From NCBI GenBank assembly GCA_016873515.1, contig VGXB01000006.1, positions 1 to 64,000 on the forward strand: a stretch of DNA of 64,000 nucleotides, given 5' to 3'. The translations under genes were made by a program, and so were the position numbers. Of this stretch, positions 44,927 to 58,711 are shown one piece after another. Position 1 is the stretch's first letter. Each line of letters begins with the position of its first letter. Source of the DNA: Nitrospira sp. (GTDB lineage Bacteria > Nitrospirota > Nitrospiria > Nitrospirales > Nitrospiraceae). The notes below the pieces were generated by a model. That model saw only the letters and a program-made list of their open reading frames with translations, was not told the origin of the DNA and searched no databases.

Positions 44927-45796
44927 TCGTCTCAGCGCTTTCTTGACAGCGTTACCGATTTCGGCCGGGTTCTTGACGACGGTGACACCGGCTGATTCAA
45001 GTGCCTTCATTTTTTCAGTTGCCGTGCCTTTGCCGCCTGAAATGATTGCACCGGCGTGGCCCATACGGCGCCCGGGAGGCGCTGTGATCCCGGCGATGAA
45101 ACTCACGACCGGCTTCTTGACGTGTTTCTTGATGAACTCAGCGGCTTTTTCTTCCGCATCCCCACCAATTTCGCCGATCATCACAATCGCCTGCGTTTCC
45201 GAGTCCTTCTCGAAGAGCGGCAGCACATCGACAAATCCGGTCCCATTCACCGGATCGCCACCGATCCCGACGCAGGTCGTCTCACCAAGACCGAGTGTAG
45301 ATAGTTGATGGACGGCCTCATAGGTGAGCGTCCCACTGCGGGAAACTACGCCGACGACACCTTTTTTATGAATGAAACCTGGCATGATACCGATCTTGGC
45401 TTCATCGACTGTGATCACGCCCGGGCAGTTCGGACCGATCAATCGCACCTCACGCCCGCGCAAGGCCCGCTTTACTCTCACCATGTCGTTGACTGGAATA
45501 CCTTCGGTAATGCAGATCACGAGCCTGATTCTGGCGTCGGCGGCTTCCAAAATCGCATCGGCACAGAACGGCGGCGGTACGAAGATGAGCGAGGTATCAG
45601 CCTCGGTCTTCTTCACGGCATCGGCCACCGTGTTGAACACGGGAATGCCTTCGACTTCTTGACCCACCTTCCCCGGCGTGACCCCGGCGACAACCTTCGT
45701 TCCGTATGCCTTGCATTGAGTCGCATGGAACGAGCCTTCCTTGCCCGTGATCCCCTGCACCACTACCCGCGTATTCTTATTGACCAGAATGCTCAC
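44924..45796 (-). CDS. sucD: Succinyl-CoA synthetase, alpha subunit
   Basis: The product is 290 residues from GTG 45796 (preceded by AAGAGGAC). It has the CoA-binding Rossmann part ([14 protein letters not shown]), [26 protein letters not shown] and the phosphohistidine loop GHAGAI. Paired with SucC it interconverts succinate, CoA and ATP with succinyl-CoA; in the reductive cycle it makes succinyl-CoA. It is the last gene of the leftward rTCA operon. Its stop codon lies within IS3-derived sequence. Confidence 0.95.
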   Translation of the reverse strand: MSILVNKNTRVVVQGITGKEGSFHATQCKAYGTKVVAGVTPGKVGQEVEGIPVFNTVADAVKKTEADTSLIFVPPPFCADAILEAADARIRLVICITEGIPVNDMVRVKRALRGREVRLIGPNCPGVITVDEAKIGIMPGFIHKKGVVGVVSRSGTLTYEAVHQLSTLGLGETTCVGIGGDPVNGTGFVDVLPLFEKDSETQAIVMIGEIGGDAEEKAAEFIKKHVKKPVVSFIAGITAPPGRRMGHAGAIISGGKGTATEKMKALESAGVTVVKNPAEIGNAVKKALRR

Positions 45797-45984
45797 AATG
45801 TCCTCTTTTCTTCCTCGCTCTCCCATCTTCTGGAAAAGCTATTCACTGTTCAGGGGAGGCATGGGGCCTTGGATTGCCTCTCTTCACCTCCCTCTCTCCC
45901 ACAACGGGCGAGGGTAAGATTTGGCAAGTGGCGCCGAGCGGGAGTGCGCGCATGATTAGGCTGCTCGGCGACAGAACCCGCCTC

Positions 45985-47163
45985 CTATGCGGCCCCCCCT
46001 GTTAGCTTTACAATCTTCTGCGCCGCTTCCCACAAATCGTTGGCCACTTCGAGCTTCAAACCCGATTCGGCCAACAGCTTGCGACCCTCTTCCGCATTCG
46101 TCCCTTGTAATCGCACCACCAGCGGCACATTGATCTTCACTTCCTTGGCCGCCTCGATCACCCCATGGGCAATGCGCTCACAGCGGACGATCCCGCCGAA
46201 AATATTAATGAAAATCCCCTTCACGTTCGGGTCTTTCAGCAAAATCCGAAATCCGGCTGCCACCGTCTCTTTCGTCGCACCGCCGCCGACGTCCAAAAAG
46301 TTCGCCGGCTCGCTGCCGGCCAGTTTGATGACGTCCATCGTGGCCATCGCAAGGCCCGCGCCGTTAACCATGCAGCCGATGTTGCCGTCCAACTTCACGT
46401 AGTTCAGGTTATTCGCCGTAGCTTCGATTTCCAACGGCTCCTCTTCATTCAAATCCCGCATTTTCTGCACATCTTCGTGCTTGAAGAGGCCGTTGTCGTC
46501 GAACGACACTTTGCCGTCCAATGCGATCAACGTCTTTTCCTTCGTGATGATCAGCGGATTGATCTCGACCAGCGCCGCGTGCTTCTCCATGAAGAGACGG
46601 TAGAGATTGTCGAGCATCTTCACAAAGGGATTGATGACCGCCGGCTCGATATTCTGGAGACCCAAGGCAAAGGCCACGTTGCGGCCATTGTGCCCTTGAA
46701 ATCCGACAGCTGGATCGATGGCTTCCTTAATGATCTTCTCCGGTGTGTGGGCCGCGACCTCTTCGATTTCCATCCCACCTTCGGTACTGGCGATAACTGT
46801 GGGCCACCCTGTGTCGCGATCGACGAGGAGCGAGAGATACAGCTCCTTGGCGATGTTTGCGCCTTCTTCTATCAGGAGACGATGAACTCGCCGACCATTT
46901 GGACCGGTCTGATGCGTCACGAGCGTCTTTCCGATCAGCTCCTTGGCAAACCCAGCTACCGCGTTCTTATCTTTGGTGATTTTGACGCCGCCAGCCTTGC
47001 CACGGCCGCCCGCGTGGATCTGCGCCTTGACGACAAACACGGGTGTGTTCAATTCATTCGCCCACGCGGTTGCCGCTTCCGGCGACGTAATTTCCTTCCC
47101 GCGCGGCACCGGCACCCCGAATTGGGCAAACAACGACTTGGCTTGAAACTCGTGAACATTCAT
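45985..47163 (-). CDS. sucC: Succinyl-CoA synthetase, beta subunit
   Basis: This 392-residue protein has the standard start MNVHEFQAKSLFAQFGVPVPRG, an ATP-grasp domain (VVKAQIHAGGRGKAGGVK, EINPLIITKEK) and the C-terminal ligase domain (NLNYVKLDGNIGCMVNGAGLAMATMD, FLDVGGGA, IFGGIVRCERIA). GAAGAGG precedes the ATG. It works with SucD, 188 bases downstream. Confidence 0.95.
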   Translation of the reverse strand: MNVHEFQAKSLFAQFGVPVPRGKEITSPEAATAWANELNTPVFVVKAQIHAGGRGKAGGVKITKDKNAVAGFAKELIGKTLVTHQTGPNGRRVHRLLIEEGANIAKELYLSLLVDRDTGWPTVIASTEGGMEIEEVAAHTPEKIIKEAIDPAVGFQGHNGRNVAFALGLQNIEPAVINPFVKMLDNLYRLFMEKHAALVEINPLIITKEKTLIALDGKVSFDDNGLFKHEDVQKMRDLNEEEPLEIEATANNLNYVKLDGNIGCMVNGAGLAMATMDVIKLAGSEPANFLDVGGGATKETVAAGFRILLKDPNVKGIFINIFGGIVRCERIAHGVIEAAKEVKINVPLVVRLQGTNAEEGRKLLAESGLKLEVANDLWEAAQKIVKLTGGAA

Positions 47164-47303
47164 TCTCTACCTCTTCATTCTTGAAGACGGTGGCGGGGGC
47201 GCTTCTCACTGCGCGCATCCACCGAGCACCGCCTGATATCTGGCAAATTAAATTGATCTTGTGTGCGCGGTGGGCGAGCACGAGAAAGACCCTGCCGCCA
47301 TCC

Positions 47304-48887
47304 CTATCCCGCTTTTCTGGTATACGCCGGCAGGATCATGGGCGAGATGACACCGCTGACATTCCCGTGCTTCTTGGCTTCCGTTCTGAATCGTTCAAGA
47401 TGTTGCAAGGTCAGCTTACCTTGCGTGATCGACCCGGTCCGAGATGCGGCAGTCAAGCCTGACCGCTTGCCGAACACCATCAAATCAAGCAGCGAGTTGC
47501 CCATCAATCGATTCCGCCCATGCAACCCGCCCGAGGCTTCGCCGGCCACAAATAGATTTCTCACGTTCGTTTCTGAATTTGTATCGATCTTCACGCCGCC
47601 GTTTTGATAATGGAGCGTCGGATAGATGAGTACCGGATCTTTGCTGATATCGATCCCGAATCGCTCAAACTGGAGCATCATGGCAGGGAAATGCCTCTCG
47701 ACCGTGCCAGGCCCGTGTTCAGCATCCAACAGCGGCGTGTCCAGCCAGACCCCGACACGACCTGACATCGTCCGGATGCCTCGCCCCTCTTCGCACTCAC
47801 GGATGATCGAGGATGAAACCACGTCGCGCGTATCGAGTTCGTTCACAAACCGTTCCCCCTTGGCGTTGACCAGTTGCCCGCCCTCGGACCGAATGCCTTC
47901 CGTCACCAAGGCCCCGATCAATTGTTCGGGATAGACCGCACCGGACGGGTGATATTGGAACGTGTCAATGTGGTCGAGCTTCGCGCCCATCCGATACGAA
48001 AGACACAAACCGTCGCCCGTTGCCCCATAATGGTTGCTGGTGGGAAATCCTTGAATGTGCAGCCGCCCGATGCCACCAGTGGCCAGAATGACTGATTTGG
48101 CTGCGACGATGACATGCTGCTGATTGTCCAGATCCTTGAGCACGGCACCGGTGCACCGCCCATCCTCGTCACTGAGTAGTTCGACCGCCGCGCAGAACTC
48201 CAGGAGCTGGATCTTCTGGTTGATGACCTCGTCCTTAAGTACCCGCATAATTTCCAGGCCGGTATAGTCGGAGCAGGTCAGCAGACGGGGCTTAGAGCTG
48301 CCACCGCCTTTCTTGACGTGCAAATTGCCGTCGGCCTGCCGATCGAACAACACGCCGAGTTCGATCAGCCATTTGGCAATCGACGGACCTTCCTCGACCA
48401 TCACCTTGAGCAGATCATGGTCGTTGTGCATGTGGCCACCCTTGAGCGTATCGATGAAATGAGTGACCGGCGAGTCCTCCGGCGCCACGGACACCTGCAT
48501 CCCACCCTGGGCCATCACGCTGTTCGAATCACCCAAACGTAGCTTTGTCGCAAGAATCGTCTTGGCGCCAGCTCCGTGTGCATGTAGCGCGGCTGCGCAG
48601 CCGGCACCACCACCACCGATCACGAGTACATCCGTTGTATGGTGGGGAGTCAGATCAGCAGAGTCATCGAGGGAGCTATCGCCCTCAAGCAAGGTCGCCA
48701 ACTCGACGACGGTCTTGTCGCCTTCGTTTGGTCCGAATCGGATCGGCCGATAGGCACTGGCTCGCCAGTCCGGGTGATACTTGCGAATCAGTTGATCGCG
48801 GTCAGCAGGAGAAAACTTGGCGATCGTTTGCTTGCGGCGCGCGTCCCTGGTCTGATGCACGATTTGTTGAAGCGCGTGGATATCCAT
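47304..48887 (-). CDS. frdA: Fumarate reductase/succinate dehydrogenase flavoprotein subunit
   Basis: This 527-residue protein has an FAD-binding VLVIGGGGAGCAAAL (residues 85-99), GDSNSVMAQGGMQ, and substrate/FAD residues in QYHPSGAVYPEQL, TEGIRSEGG, GERFVNELDTRDVVSS, HYQNGGVKI and GGLHGRNRLMGNSL. It has about 75 extra residues at the N-terminus compared with classic enzymes. In rTCA it would reduce fumarate. It is located between the FeS gene and sucC; no membrane-anchor genes are adjacent. Confidence 0.9.
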   Translation of the reverse strand: MDIHALQQIVHQTRDARRKQTIAKFSPADRDQLIRKYHPDWRASAYRPIRFGPNEGDKTVVELATLLEGDSSLDDSADLTPHHTTDVLVIGGGGAGCAAALHAHGAGAKTILATKLRLGDSNSVMAQGGMQVSVAPEDSPVTHFIDTLKGGHMHNDHDLLKVMVEEGPSIAKWLIELGVLFDRQADGNLHVKKGGGSSKPRLLTCSDYTGLEIMRVLKDEVINQKIQLLEFCAAVELLSDEDGRCTGAVLKDLDNQQHVIVAAKSVILATGGIGRLHIQGFPTSNHYGATGDGLCLSYRMGAKLDHIDTFQYHPSGAVYPEQLIGALVTEGIRSEGGQLVNAKGERFVNELDTRDVVSSSIIRECEEGRGIRTMSGRVGVWLDTPLLDAEHGPGTVERHFPAMMLQFERFGIDISKDPVLIYPTLHYQNGGVKIDTNSETNVRNLFVAGEASGGLHGRNRLMGNSLLDLMVFGKRSGLTAASRTGSITQGKLTLQHLERFRTEAKKHGNVSGVISPMILPAYTRKAG

Positions 48888-48898
48888 AGAGATACGAT

Positions 48899-49010
48899 CA
48901 ATGGGTAACGGTTGATGGTTGATGGTTCATGAACAAGAAATTCCTGCAGTAAACCCTACCGGCCTGGGTTTTTCCCCATTGACCATTTGCCATTGTCCGT
49001 TAACTATAGG
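48899..49010. repeat. Short-period repeat words between FeS and flavoprotein genes
   Basis: The 110-base spacer contains repeated words GGTTGATGGTTGATGGTTCATG and, 40 bases on, the variant TTGACCATTTGCCATTGTCC. Similar 7-8-base word arrays occur in other spacers of this window. Confidence 0.55.
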
Positions 49011-49721
49011 CTACTTCACGGTTGCACAATACTCCGCCAGTTCCTTCTCGTTCATCGCCAGAATCTTCCTCCACTCATCGTTGAAGCGGCCGTCCGTGAT
49101 CTCCTTGATGCGCGTGTCGAGTCGAGCGGGCTTCGCTGTGAAATGCACCCCTTGCGCTCGGCTGACATAGAGCGCCACCAAATTGGGGGCAATATCGGCG
49201 ATACAGACCGGCGTGCACAGGCCGCACATGACGCAATCCATGAACATTTCCGAGACACTCTGGAAGTCGCCGAAGACTGCCTTCCACACCCCTTCACGCA
49301 CGTCGATCTTCTGCGGACAGGCTTCGGTGCACGCGTTGCAATTCCGGCAAAGTGGAGCTTCGGGATACAGATTGAAGAGATCTTGCTTGGGGTCTTGCAG
49401 CTTCTGAATATCGTACAGCGCCTTGCGCGCCGGGAATGGCGGCATCATGGTAAACGACATCCCATCCTGAACCGCCGTCTGACAAGCCAAGCACGTTCTG
49501 ACCTTCGGATCATCCTTGGTCCGATAGTAGGTTGCGCAGGCCCCGCAAAACCCACCGAGGCAACCCACGCCGCGTACAACTTCCTGACCGGCATACCACA
49601 TGGCCTTGATGACGGTGACCCCTTCCGGCACCTCGTACTTCTTGCCGGAAATGTCGATCGTCACCATCCGAGGTTTGAGCACCTCAGGCTGATCGATTAC
49701 GTTGATATCTTCTTGGTTCAT
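49011..49721 (-). CDS. frdB: Fumarate reductase/succinate dehydrogenase iron-sulphur subunit
   Basis: This 236-residue protein has an N-terminal 2Fe-2S domain (CLGGFCGAC plus a later CLAC), a 4Fe-4S motif CRNCNACTEACP and a second cluster motif CVMCGLCTPVC. In the usual enzyme the second motif lacks the second cysteine and binds 3Fe-4S; the added Cys predicts 4Fe-4S. There is no HdrB-type CCG domain and no membrane part. It passes electrons to the flavoprotein encoded next downstream. The electron donor is unknown. Confidence 0.88.
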   Translation of the reverse strand: MNQEDINVIDQPEVLKPRMVTIDISGKKYEVPEGVTVIKAMWYAGQEVVRGVGCLGGFCGACATYYRTKDDPKVRTCLACQTAVQDGMSFTMMPPFPARKALYDIQKLQDPKQDLFNLYPEAPLCRNCNACTEACPQKIDVREGVWKAVFGDFQSVSEMFMDCVMCGLCTPVCIADIAPNLVALYVSRAQGVHFTAKPARLDTRIKEITDGRFNDEWRKILAMNEKELAEYCATVK

Positions 49722-49732
49722 TGTTCCTTCAT

Positions 49733-49800
49733 GAAGCGTGAAGCGTTAGGCGTGAGGAGTGAAATGAAATCTCCCTCACACCTGACACCTACTCCTTAAC
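49733..49800. repeat. Short-period repeat array between icd and FeS genes
   Basis: GAAGCGTGAAGCGTTAGGCGTGAGGAGTGAAATG followed by a partly complementary CTCACACCTGACACCTACTCC gives a period-7/8 word array with weak dyad symmetry in the spacer between two rTCA genes. Confidence 0.55.
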
Positions 49801-49806
49801 GCCATT

Positions 49807-54310
<4,504 letters not shown>

Positions 54311-54429
54311 CACTCTCTCCTTACAAGCGAGCCAGGATTCTGATGCCAGAAGCCAGAGAGGCACTCTCTCAAGCCACACATCAGTCACCAGTCTCTGGTT
54401 AGAGCGGCCCTTCCCACCACTCAGCGAGC

Positions 54430-54498
54430 GGCAGGACCTCCCGCAGTTATTTCAACGGGGCACTTCCCGCGACTATTTTAACGGCGGGACCTCCCGCC
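54430..54498. repeat. Three imperfect tandem copies of the aclA 3' end
   Basis: On the plus strand, GGCAGGACCTCCCGC-AGTTATTTCAAC, then GGGGCACTTCCCGC-GACTATTTTAAC, then GGCGGGACCTCCCGCC are about 27-base related units. The last includes the aclA stop and a perfect 7-bp dyad (GGCGGGA CC TCCCGCC at 54483-54498). The copies could act as a transcription or RNA-processing element. Confidence 0.6.
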
Positions 54499-56293
54499 GT
54501 TTGGGCGCGGCGTAATTCACCAAGTAATCGAACAGCCGGATCAAGCGGCTATCCTGGCGCTTTTGATCGACCCAGTGACCAATCAATCCGATCGTGCGCG
54601 ACAAGATAAAGAAGCCATTCAAACTGTCGATCGGGAACCCCAGGTCGACCAGTACGGCTGCCATTGTGCCATCCACATTCAAAATCAAATTATCTTTCTT
54701 CGCCGCCGTAACCTGCTCAACTTGCAAGGCAAAATCGAGACACGGCGTCTTGATGCTCAGGTTCTTCACATAGCCCACGAGCTCTTTCACACGCTTGTCC
54801 GGATTGCGCAGACTCTTCACGCGGTGACCGATGCCGGGGACAGGGCCCACATTCTTCTTCATGTACGCCAAGAACTCGTCTACGTTCATCTTGTTGTCCA
54901 CCGCATACTTGAACCAGCGGCCGGCGTCCGTTACAGCGCCGCCGAATCGGGGCCCGATCATAATGAGACCAGCCGCCACCGCTTGGGAGAGACCGATCCC
55001 GGCGCAAGCTGCTAAAATCGTCGCATACGCGCCACTCACACAGGGACCGTGATCCGCCGAGAGCATCATGATGCGCTTGATGATTTCGGCTTCCTGCTCG
55101 GAGATGAGCCGCTTATCCCACAACAGACCGATGACATGCGGAATTTCATAGCCCTTATTGATGAGTTCGGAGGCCGGATAGCCGTCATAGCAGGGTTCGT
55201 CGCCACGGTCGTCGCTGATGGTAGTACGGATCAGCGGTGCGACAATGACTTCGTCCGCCTTCATCGCCTCTTCGACCGTCTTGGGCAATTTCGGCAGGGT
55301 TACTGGCTCAACGATCTCCTTGACCTGCCCAGACTTCAGCAGTTCCTGGTAGGTCTCCTTGATCGCCGGGCCCAAGGCCCCGAATGTTGCAGGGACGATG
55401 GCGCCGGCTTTCTTGAGTGCGTCCGACTTGGAGCGGGCTGACCCTTCACCCTTCATGCCTTCCTTTGCACCGGCATGGCCGAACTTCATACCCTTCGGCA
55501 AGCTTTCTTGGCAGAATCCGGAAACGACACCGATCAACTTGACCCGGCGCTTCTTGGCTCCATACCATTCGGCCGCCCGCTCTTCGAGATCCCCCCCCAT
55601 CTCGCCGACGATCACGACTGCTTTGGTCTGCAGATCGTTCTCGAACATTTCCAGATAATTGACATAGTCGGTGCCGGGATAAGCATCGCCCCCGATCCCG
55701 ATCGCCGTCGTAATGCCATCCGCGAATTGTGAGCAGATCCAGATGATTTCGTTGGAAAGCCCGCCAGACTTGGTGATGACGCCAAATGACCCTTCGCGGT
55801 AGAGCTTGGAGAGCACCAGATTGTCGAATGCCCCGCCGATCACACCCAGACGGCAGGAGCCTGCAGAGATGATTCCAATCGAAGAGGGCCCATTAAACAC
55901 CTTGCCCAATTTACGCGCATGAAAACCGAGGATCTTCGCGTCCTTTTCAGGCACACCCTCGGTGATCATCGACACGACCTTGATATGGGAATCGTCGAGC
56001 GCTTCCATGCCACCCTTCATTGCGCGATCCGCGCCGATGTAGACCAAGCTGGTGTTGATCGTCGAATGGTGCTTCGTTGCTTCGGCGATCGTCTTATAGA
56101 TCGGGATCGCCAGCAACCCACTGCCGTAGGGAATTTCGTTGGCCTTGCCGGCATCGGGAGGATAGACGAACGCTTCGACATTGAGTGGGCGCTTGATCAA
56201 GTAGCAGAACTCCGCCATCCGGCGGGCTGCATTGACCCCTGCTTGGCCGCCCTGAATCACCACCCGGGTGTCTTTGTTAGCCAAAATACTCAT
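54473..56293 (-). CDS. aclA: ATP-citrate lyase, alpha subunit
   Basis: This 606-residue protein has an N-terminal CoA-ligase-like domain (VVIQGGQAGVNAAR, GPSSIGIISAGSCRLG, phosphohistidine His273 in KFGHAGAKEGM) and a C-terminal citrate-synthase-like domain (about 350-606) with SADHGPCVSGAYATI and GIGHRVKSL. With AclB it cleaves citrate, using ATP and CoA, to acetyl-CoA and oxaloacetate, the key step of rTCA. AGGAGATTTCG precedes the ATG. A 97-base spacer with repeat words separates it from aclB. Confidence 0.96.
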   Translation of the reverse strand: MSILANKDTRVVIQGGQAGVNAARRMAEFCYLIKRPLNVEAFVYPPDAGKANEIPYGSGLLAIPIYKTIAEATKHHSTINTSLVYIGADRAMKGGMEALDDSHIKVVSMITEGVPEKDAKILGFHARKLGKVFNGPSSIGIISAGSCRLGVIGGAFDNLVLSKLYREGSFGVITKSGGLSNEIIWICSQFADGITTAIGIGGDAYPGTDYVNYLEMFENDLQTKAVVIVGEMGGDLEERAAEWYGAKKRRVKLIGVVSGFCQESLPKGMKFGHAGAKEGMKGEGSARSKSDALKKAGAIVPATFGALGPAIKETYQELLKSGQVKEIVEPVTLPKLPKTVEEAMKADEVIVAPLIRTTISDDRGDEPCYDGYPASELINKGYEIPHVIGLLWDKRLISEQEAEIIKRIMMLSADHGPCVSGAYATILAACAGIGLSQAVAAGLIMIGPRFGGAVTDAGRWFKYAVDNKMNVDEFLAYMKKNVGPVPGIGHRVKSLRNPDKRVKELVGYVKNLSIKTPCLDFALQVEQVTAAKKDNLILNVDGTMAAVLVDLGFPIDSLNGFFILSRTIGLIGHWVDQKRQDSRLIRLFDYLVNYAAPKRREVPPLK

Positions 56294-56307
56294 CGAAATC
56301 TCCTCTT

Positions 56308-56390
56308 TCGTTCAGGACTAAGTGTTGAGGACTGAGGGCCAAGTGAACGCCCTCCAAATCAGCTCAGTCCACAGTCCTGAGTCCTCGTGA
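56308..56390. repeat. Short-period repeat array between aclB and aclA
   Basis: AGGACTAAGTGTTGAGGACTGAGGGCC, then CTCAGTCCACAGTCCTGAGTCCTCGTGAC: words GGACTGAG and the complementary CTCAGTCC make a spacer-wide dyad. It resembles arrays at 33233-33256 and 38158-38195. Confidence 0.6.
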
Positions 56391-57587
56391 CTATTTCTGC
56401 AGTGCTTTATCGACGATGTCCGTCAGCGGAGTGTAGCGATCGAAGACGTTGATATCGAAACCTTCGTCTTTTAGCGCGCGCATGGCGTCGAGCCCTTCTT
56501 TCTCTCGCGGCCCGCCGCGGCGTACCCAAATCTTGACGTCCCTCAATTTGCCGTCGCTCTTCGCCTTGCGGAATCCGTTGATGATGCCACCAAACGTCTT
56601 TTTGACGTCGGTGAAATTGGCAATGGCGCCGCCGACGATGATATTTTTGATGCCGGGCAAAGAACAAATTTTCTCCGTCAGCACTTCGACGGCCCAATCG
56701 GGAGGATCACCCGAATACTCGGCATAATTCGCCAACTTACCGCCGCGCGCGACTACGGCATCGGAATAATATACGCTCGCGCCACCACCGGCCGGAAGCA
56801 TCGCCGTATCACCGCCGGGAATTTCGATGAACTTAACCGAACCCTTGATCTTGCTGTCCACTGCCATCACTTCCAGCTCTTCCTTGCTGTAGGCACGACC
56901 AAACTCGGCGGCAAAGGCAAAGTTCCAATCGAGGTGGCGGAACTTGGCGTCGCCGTCAAGCAACGTGACTGCATCGAGCGCCACGAATGCTCCATCGCTC
57001 TCGCGAGTGACGACGGGATTCACTTCGAGGTACTGCGCATCTTCACTGTCAAAGCAGGCAAACATCTTCCCGGCAAAGTCGGCCATCTTCTTGACGAGCA
57101 GCCCGGTAAAACCCGCGTCCTTCGCCAGCTGCTCCAGCGGCTCTTGAGAAGGAGTCTGTCCGACTTCGAGACAGAGGCGCTTCACACGATCCCAATTGGA
57201 TTCAACTTCGATCCCGCCGCAATTGGCGACGAGAATTTCCGTGCCTTCGCGGGTGGATTTCACCGCACAATAATATTCTTCCTTGTGGGCAATCATTTCG
57301 GACACGATGACTTGCGAGACTGTGATGCTGCCGACATGACGACCGATCATCTCTTTCGTGGCGGCGACAGCACCGCTGAGATCGAGACCGACCTTCACGA
57401 GCCCTAGCTTAAACCTCGAGCCGAGCGCTTCGTGGGCTTTTGCCACAAGCTTCGACGCCTTCATCCAATCATTGGCTTGTCCCAACTTTGCAAGTTCGTC
57501 TGCAGAAGTGACTACCACATAATTGGGAACGTGGATACCCCACTTTTTCATCAGCCCCATCCCGGGGCCCTCTAACACCTTGGCCAT
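56391..57587 (-). CDS. aclB: ATP-citrate lyase, beta subunit
   Basis: This 398-residue protein is an ATP-grasp/CoA-ligase-like subunit: VAKAHEALGSRFKLGLVKVGLDLSG, EEYYCAVKSTREGTEILVANCGGIEVE, LEVNPVVT and, near the C-terminus, IKNIIVGGAIANFTDVKKTFGGIING. It matches the small subunit of two-subunit ATP-citrate lyases. GAAGGAG precedes the ATG. It is the first gene of the leftward operon, with a promoter about 50 bases upstream. Confidence 0.95.
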   Translation of the reverse strand: MAKVLEGPGMGLMKKWGIHVPNYVVVTSADELAKLGQANDWMKASKLVAKAHEALGSRFKLGLVKVGLDLSGAVAATKEMIGRHVGSITVSQVIVSEMIAHKEEYYCAVKSTREGTEILVANCGGIEVESNWDRVKRLCLEVGQTPSQEPLEQLAKDAGFTGLLVKKMADFAGKMFACFDSEDAQYLEVNPVVTRESDGAFVALDAVTLLDGDAKFRHLDWNFAFAAEFGRAYSKEELEVMAVDSKIKGSVKFIEIPGGDTAMLPAGGGASVYYSDAVVARGGKLANYAEYSGDPPDWAVEVLTEKICSLPGIKNIIVGGAIANFTDVKKTFGGIINGFRKAKSDGKLRDVKIWVRRGGPREKEGLDAMRALKDEGFDINVFDRYTPLTDIVDKALQK

Positions 57588-57633
57588 GACTCACTCCTTC
57601 AATTGTGTAATACGCCGCTGCAAGGGGAGAAGT

Positions 57634-57662
57634 ATTTTAACGAAATCGCCTTGATGGCTCAA
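57634..57662 (-). promoter_or_regulatory. Sigma70-like promoter of the rTCA operon
   Basis: On the minus strand, TTGAGC (57657-57662) and TAAAAT (57634-57639) are separated by 17 bases, a good housekeeping promoter. It lies 47 bases upstream of the aclB start. No operator is evident. Confidence 0.5.
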
Positions 57663-57787
57663 GATACCAAAAGGACTATTTGTGGTGAGGTTCAAAAGGC
57701 CCAGTGACACATCTGGAAAGCTTGATCCAACACCAAAGAATTGCAACCTATTGCCTTGAGACGGTTTTTTCACTTTCGCGTGAGAAT

Positions 57788-58627
57788 TCACCGCCACCTT
57801 CGAGGATTCTGACATTGGGGGCAAAAGAATGCACTGCGTTCGCTTTGGAGGCGGCGAATCATTCGCCCACAGCGGTTGGGACATGGCTGATCTTCTTTTC
57901 CATACACGAGATGATGTTGCTTGAACTGCCCCTCGGTTCCATCAGGCGCGAAGAAATCTTTCACACTCGATCCTCCGCAGGCGATGGCGCTGCGCAACAC
58001 CTCTTGCGTCACATGATAGAGCTGTTCAACTCGTGTGGAGGAAAGACGGCTCGCCATCACATTGGGATGCAGTCCGGCTCGAAAGAGAATCTCATTTGCA
58101 TAGATATTGCCAATACCGGCCAGCGATTGCTGGTGCATCAACAAGGGCTTCAGCCTGCCTCTGTGGCTCGTGATGAGCCGAAGAAAGTCGTCGCATAATA
58201 CGGTCAACGGATCGCACCCAAAACGGCGGGCGCAATATTGATCCAGCTCTGATTGATCAAAAAACGAGAATCGGCCAAATCGGCGCGGATTCCAATAGCG
58301 CACTTCCGGTTCCCGACCACCGGTGAACGCCATCCGAACATGCACGTGCTGCGGATGCTTGGTCTGTGCTGATCGGAATAGGAGCAACCCCGTCATGCCC
58401 AATTCAGCTACGGCATACCGCACGTCCCGTTGTTTGACGAACCGAAGGGCCACGCTCTTGCCATACCGATCGACTTGCTGCAACACAGATCCCGCGTACC
58501 AAGGAAGCGAGGAAAGCCCTTCTCGAACGATATCCTTCCGGCCCACCCAGCAGTCGGTGACCTCCGCTCCAACCAGCGCGACTCGCAGTTGGCACGCCAC
58601 GACTTCAGCCTCGGGCAATTCCGGCAT
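57788..58627 (-). CDS. mutM: Formamidopyrimidine-DNA glycosylase
   Basis: This 279-residue protein begins MPELPEAE; the Pro at position 2 is the catalytic N-terminal residue after Met removal and Glu3 is present. Further family marks are RRFGRFSFF, AGIGNIYANEILF and a C-terminal zinc finger (CPNRCG and FFCPQCQ). It excises oxidised purines from DNA. It is alone on the minus strand, its stop 200 bases upstream of aclB's start. Confidence 0.93.
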   Translation of the reverse strand: MPELPEAEVVACQLRVALVGAEVTDCWVGRKDIVREGLSSLPWYAGSVLQQVDRYGKSVALRFVKQRDVRYAVAELGMTGLLLFRSAQTKHPQHVHVRMAFTGGREPEVRYWNPRRFGRFSFFDQSELDQYCARRFGCDPLTVLCDDFLRLITSHRGRLKPLLMHQQSLAGIGNIYANEILFRAGLHPNVMASRLSSTRVEQLYHVTQEVLRSAIACGGSSVKDFFAPDGTEGQFKQHHLVYGKEDQPCPNRCGRMIRRLQSERSAFFCPQCQNPRRWR

Positions 58628-58711
58628 GTCGGCAGTTCCTCAGCAAACCATAATTAGGCCACAGGTGTGCGGATAAAGACAATGTACGAAAGAGTGAGCG
58701 CAAGAAGCCGA

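Noticed and set aside
46165-47184. 339-residue plus-strand ORF opposite sucC
   Set aside because: It is the mirror of sucC in a GC-rich region; rich in Arg/His/Asp with no domain, as expected for an antisense frame.
57591-57884. 97-residue minus-strand ORF in the aclB upstream region
   Set aside because: It overlaps the end of mutM on the same strand in another frame, has no ribosome site and covers the aclB promoter; the residue mix is not protein-like.
57704-58198. 164-residue plus-strand ORF opposite mutM
   Set aside because: It is antisense to a well-supported glycosylase gene, and the sequence has no recognisable domain.
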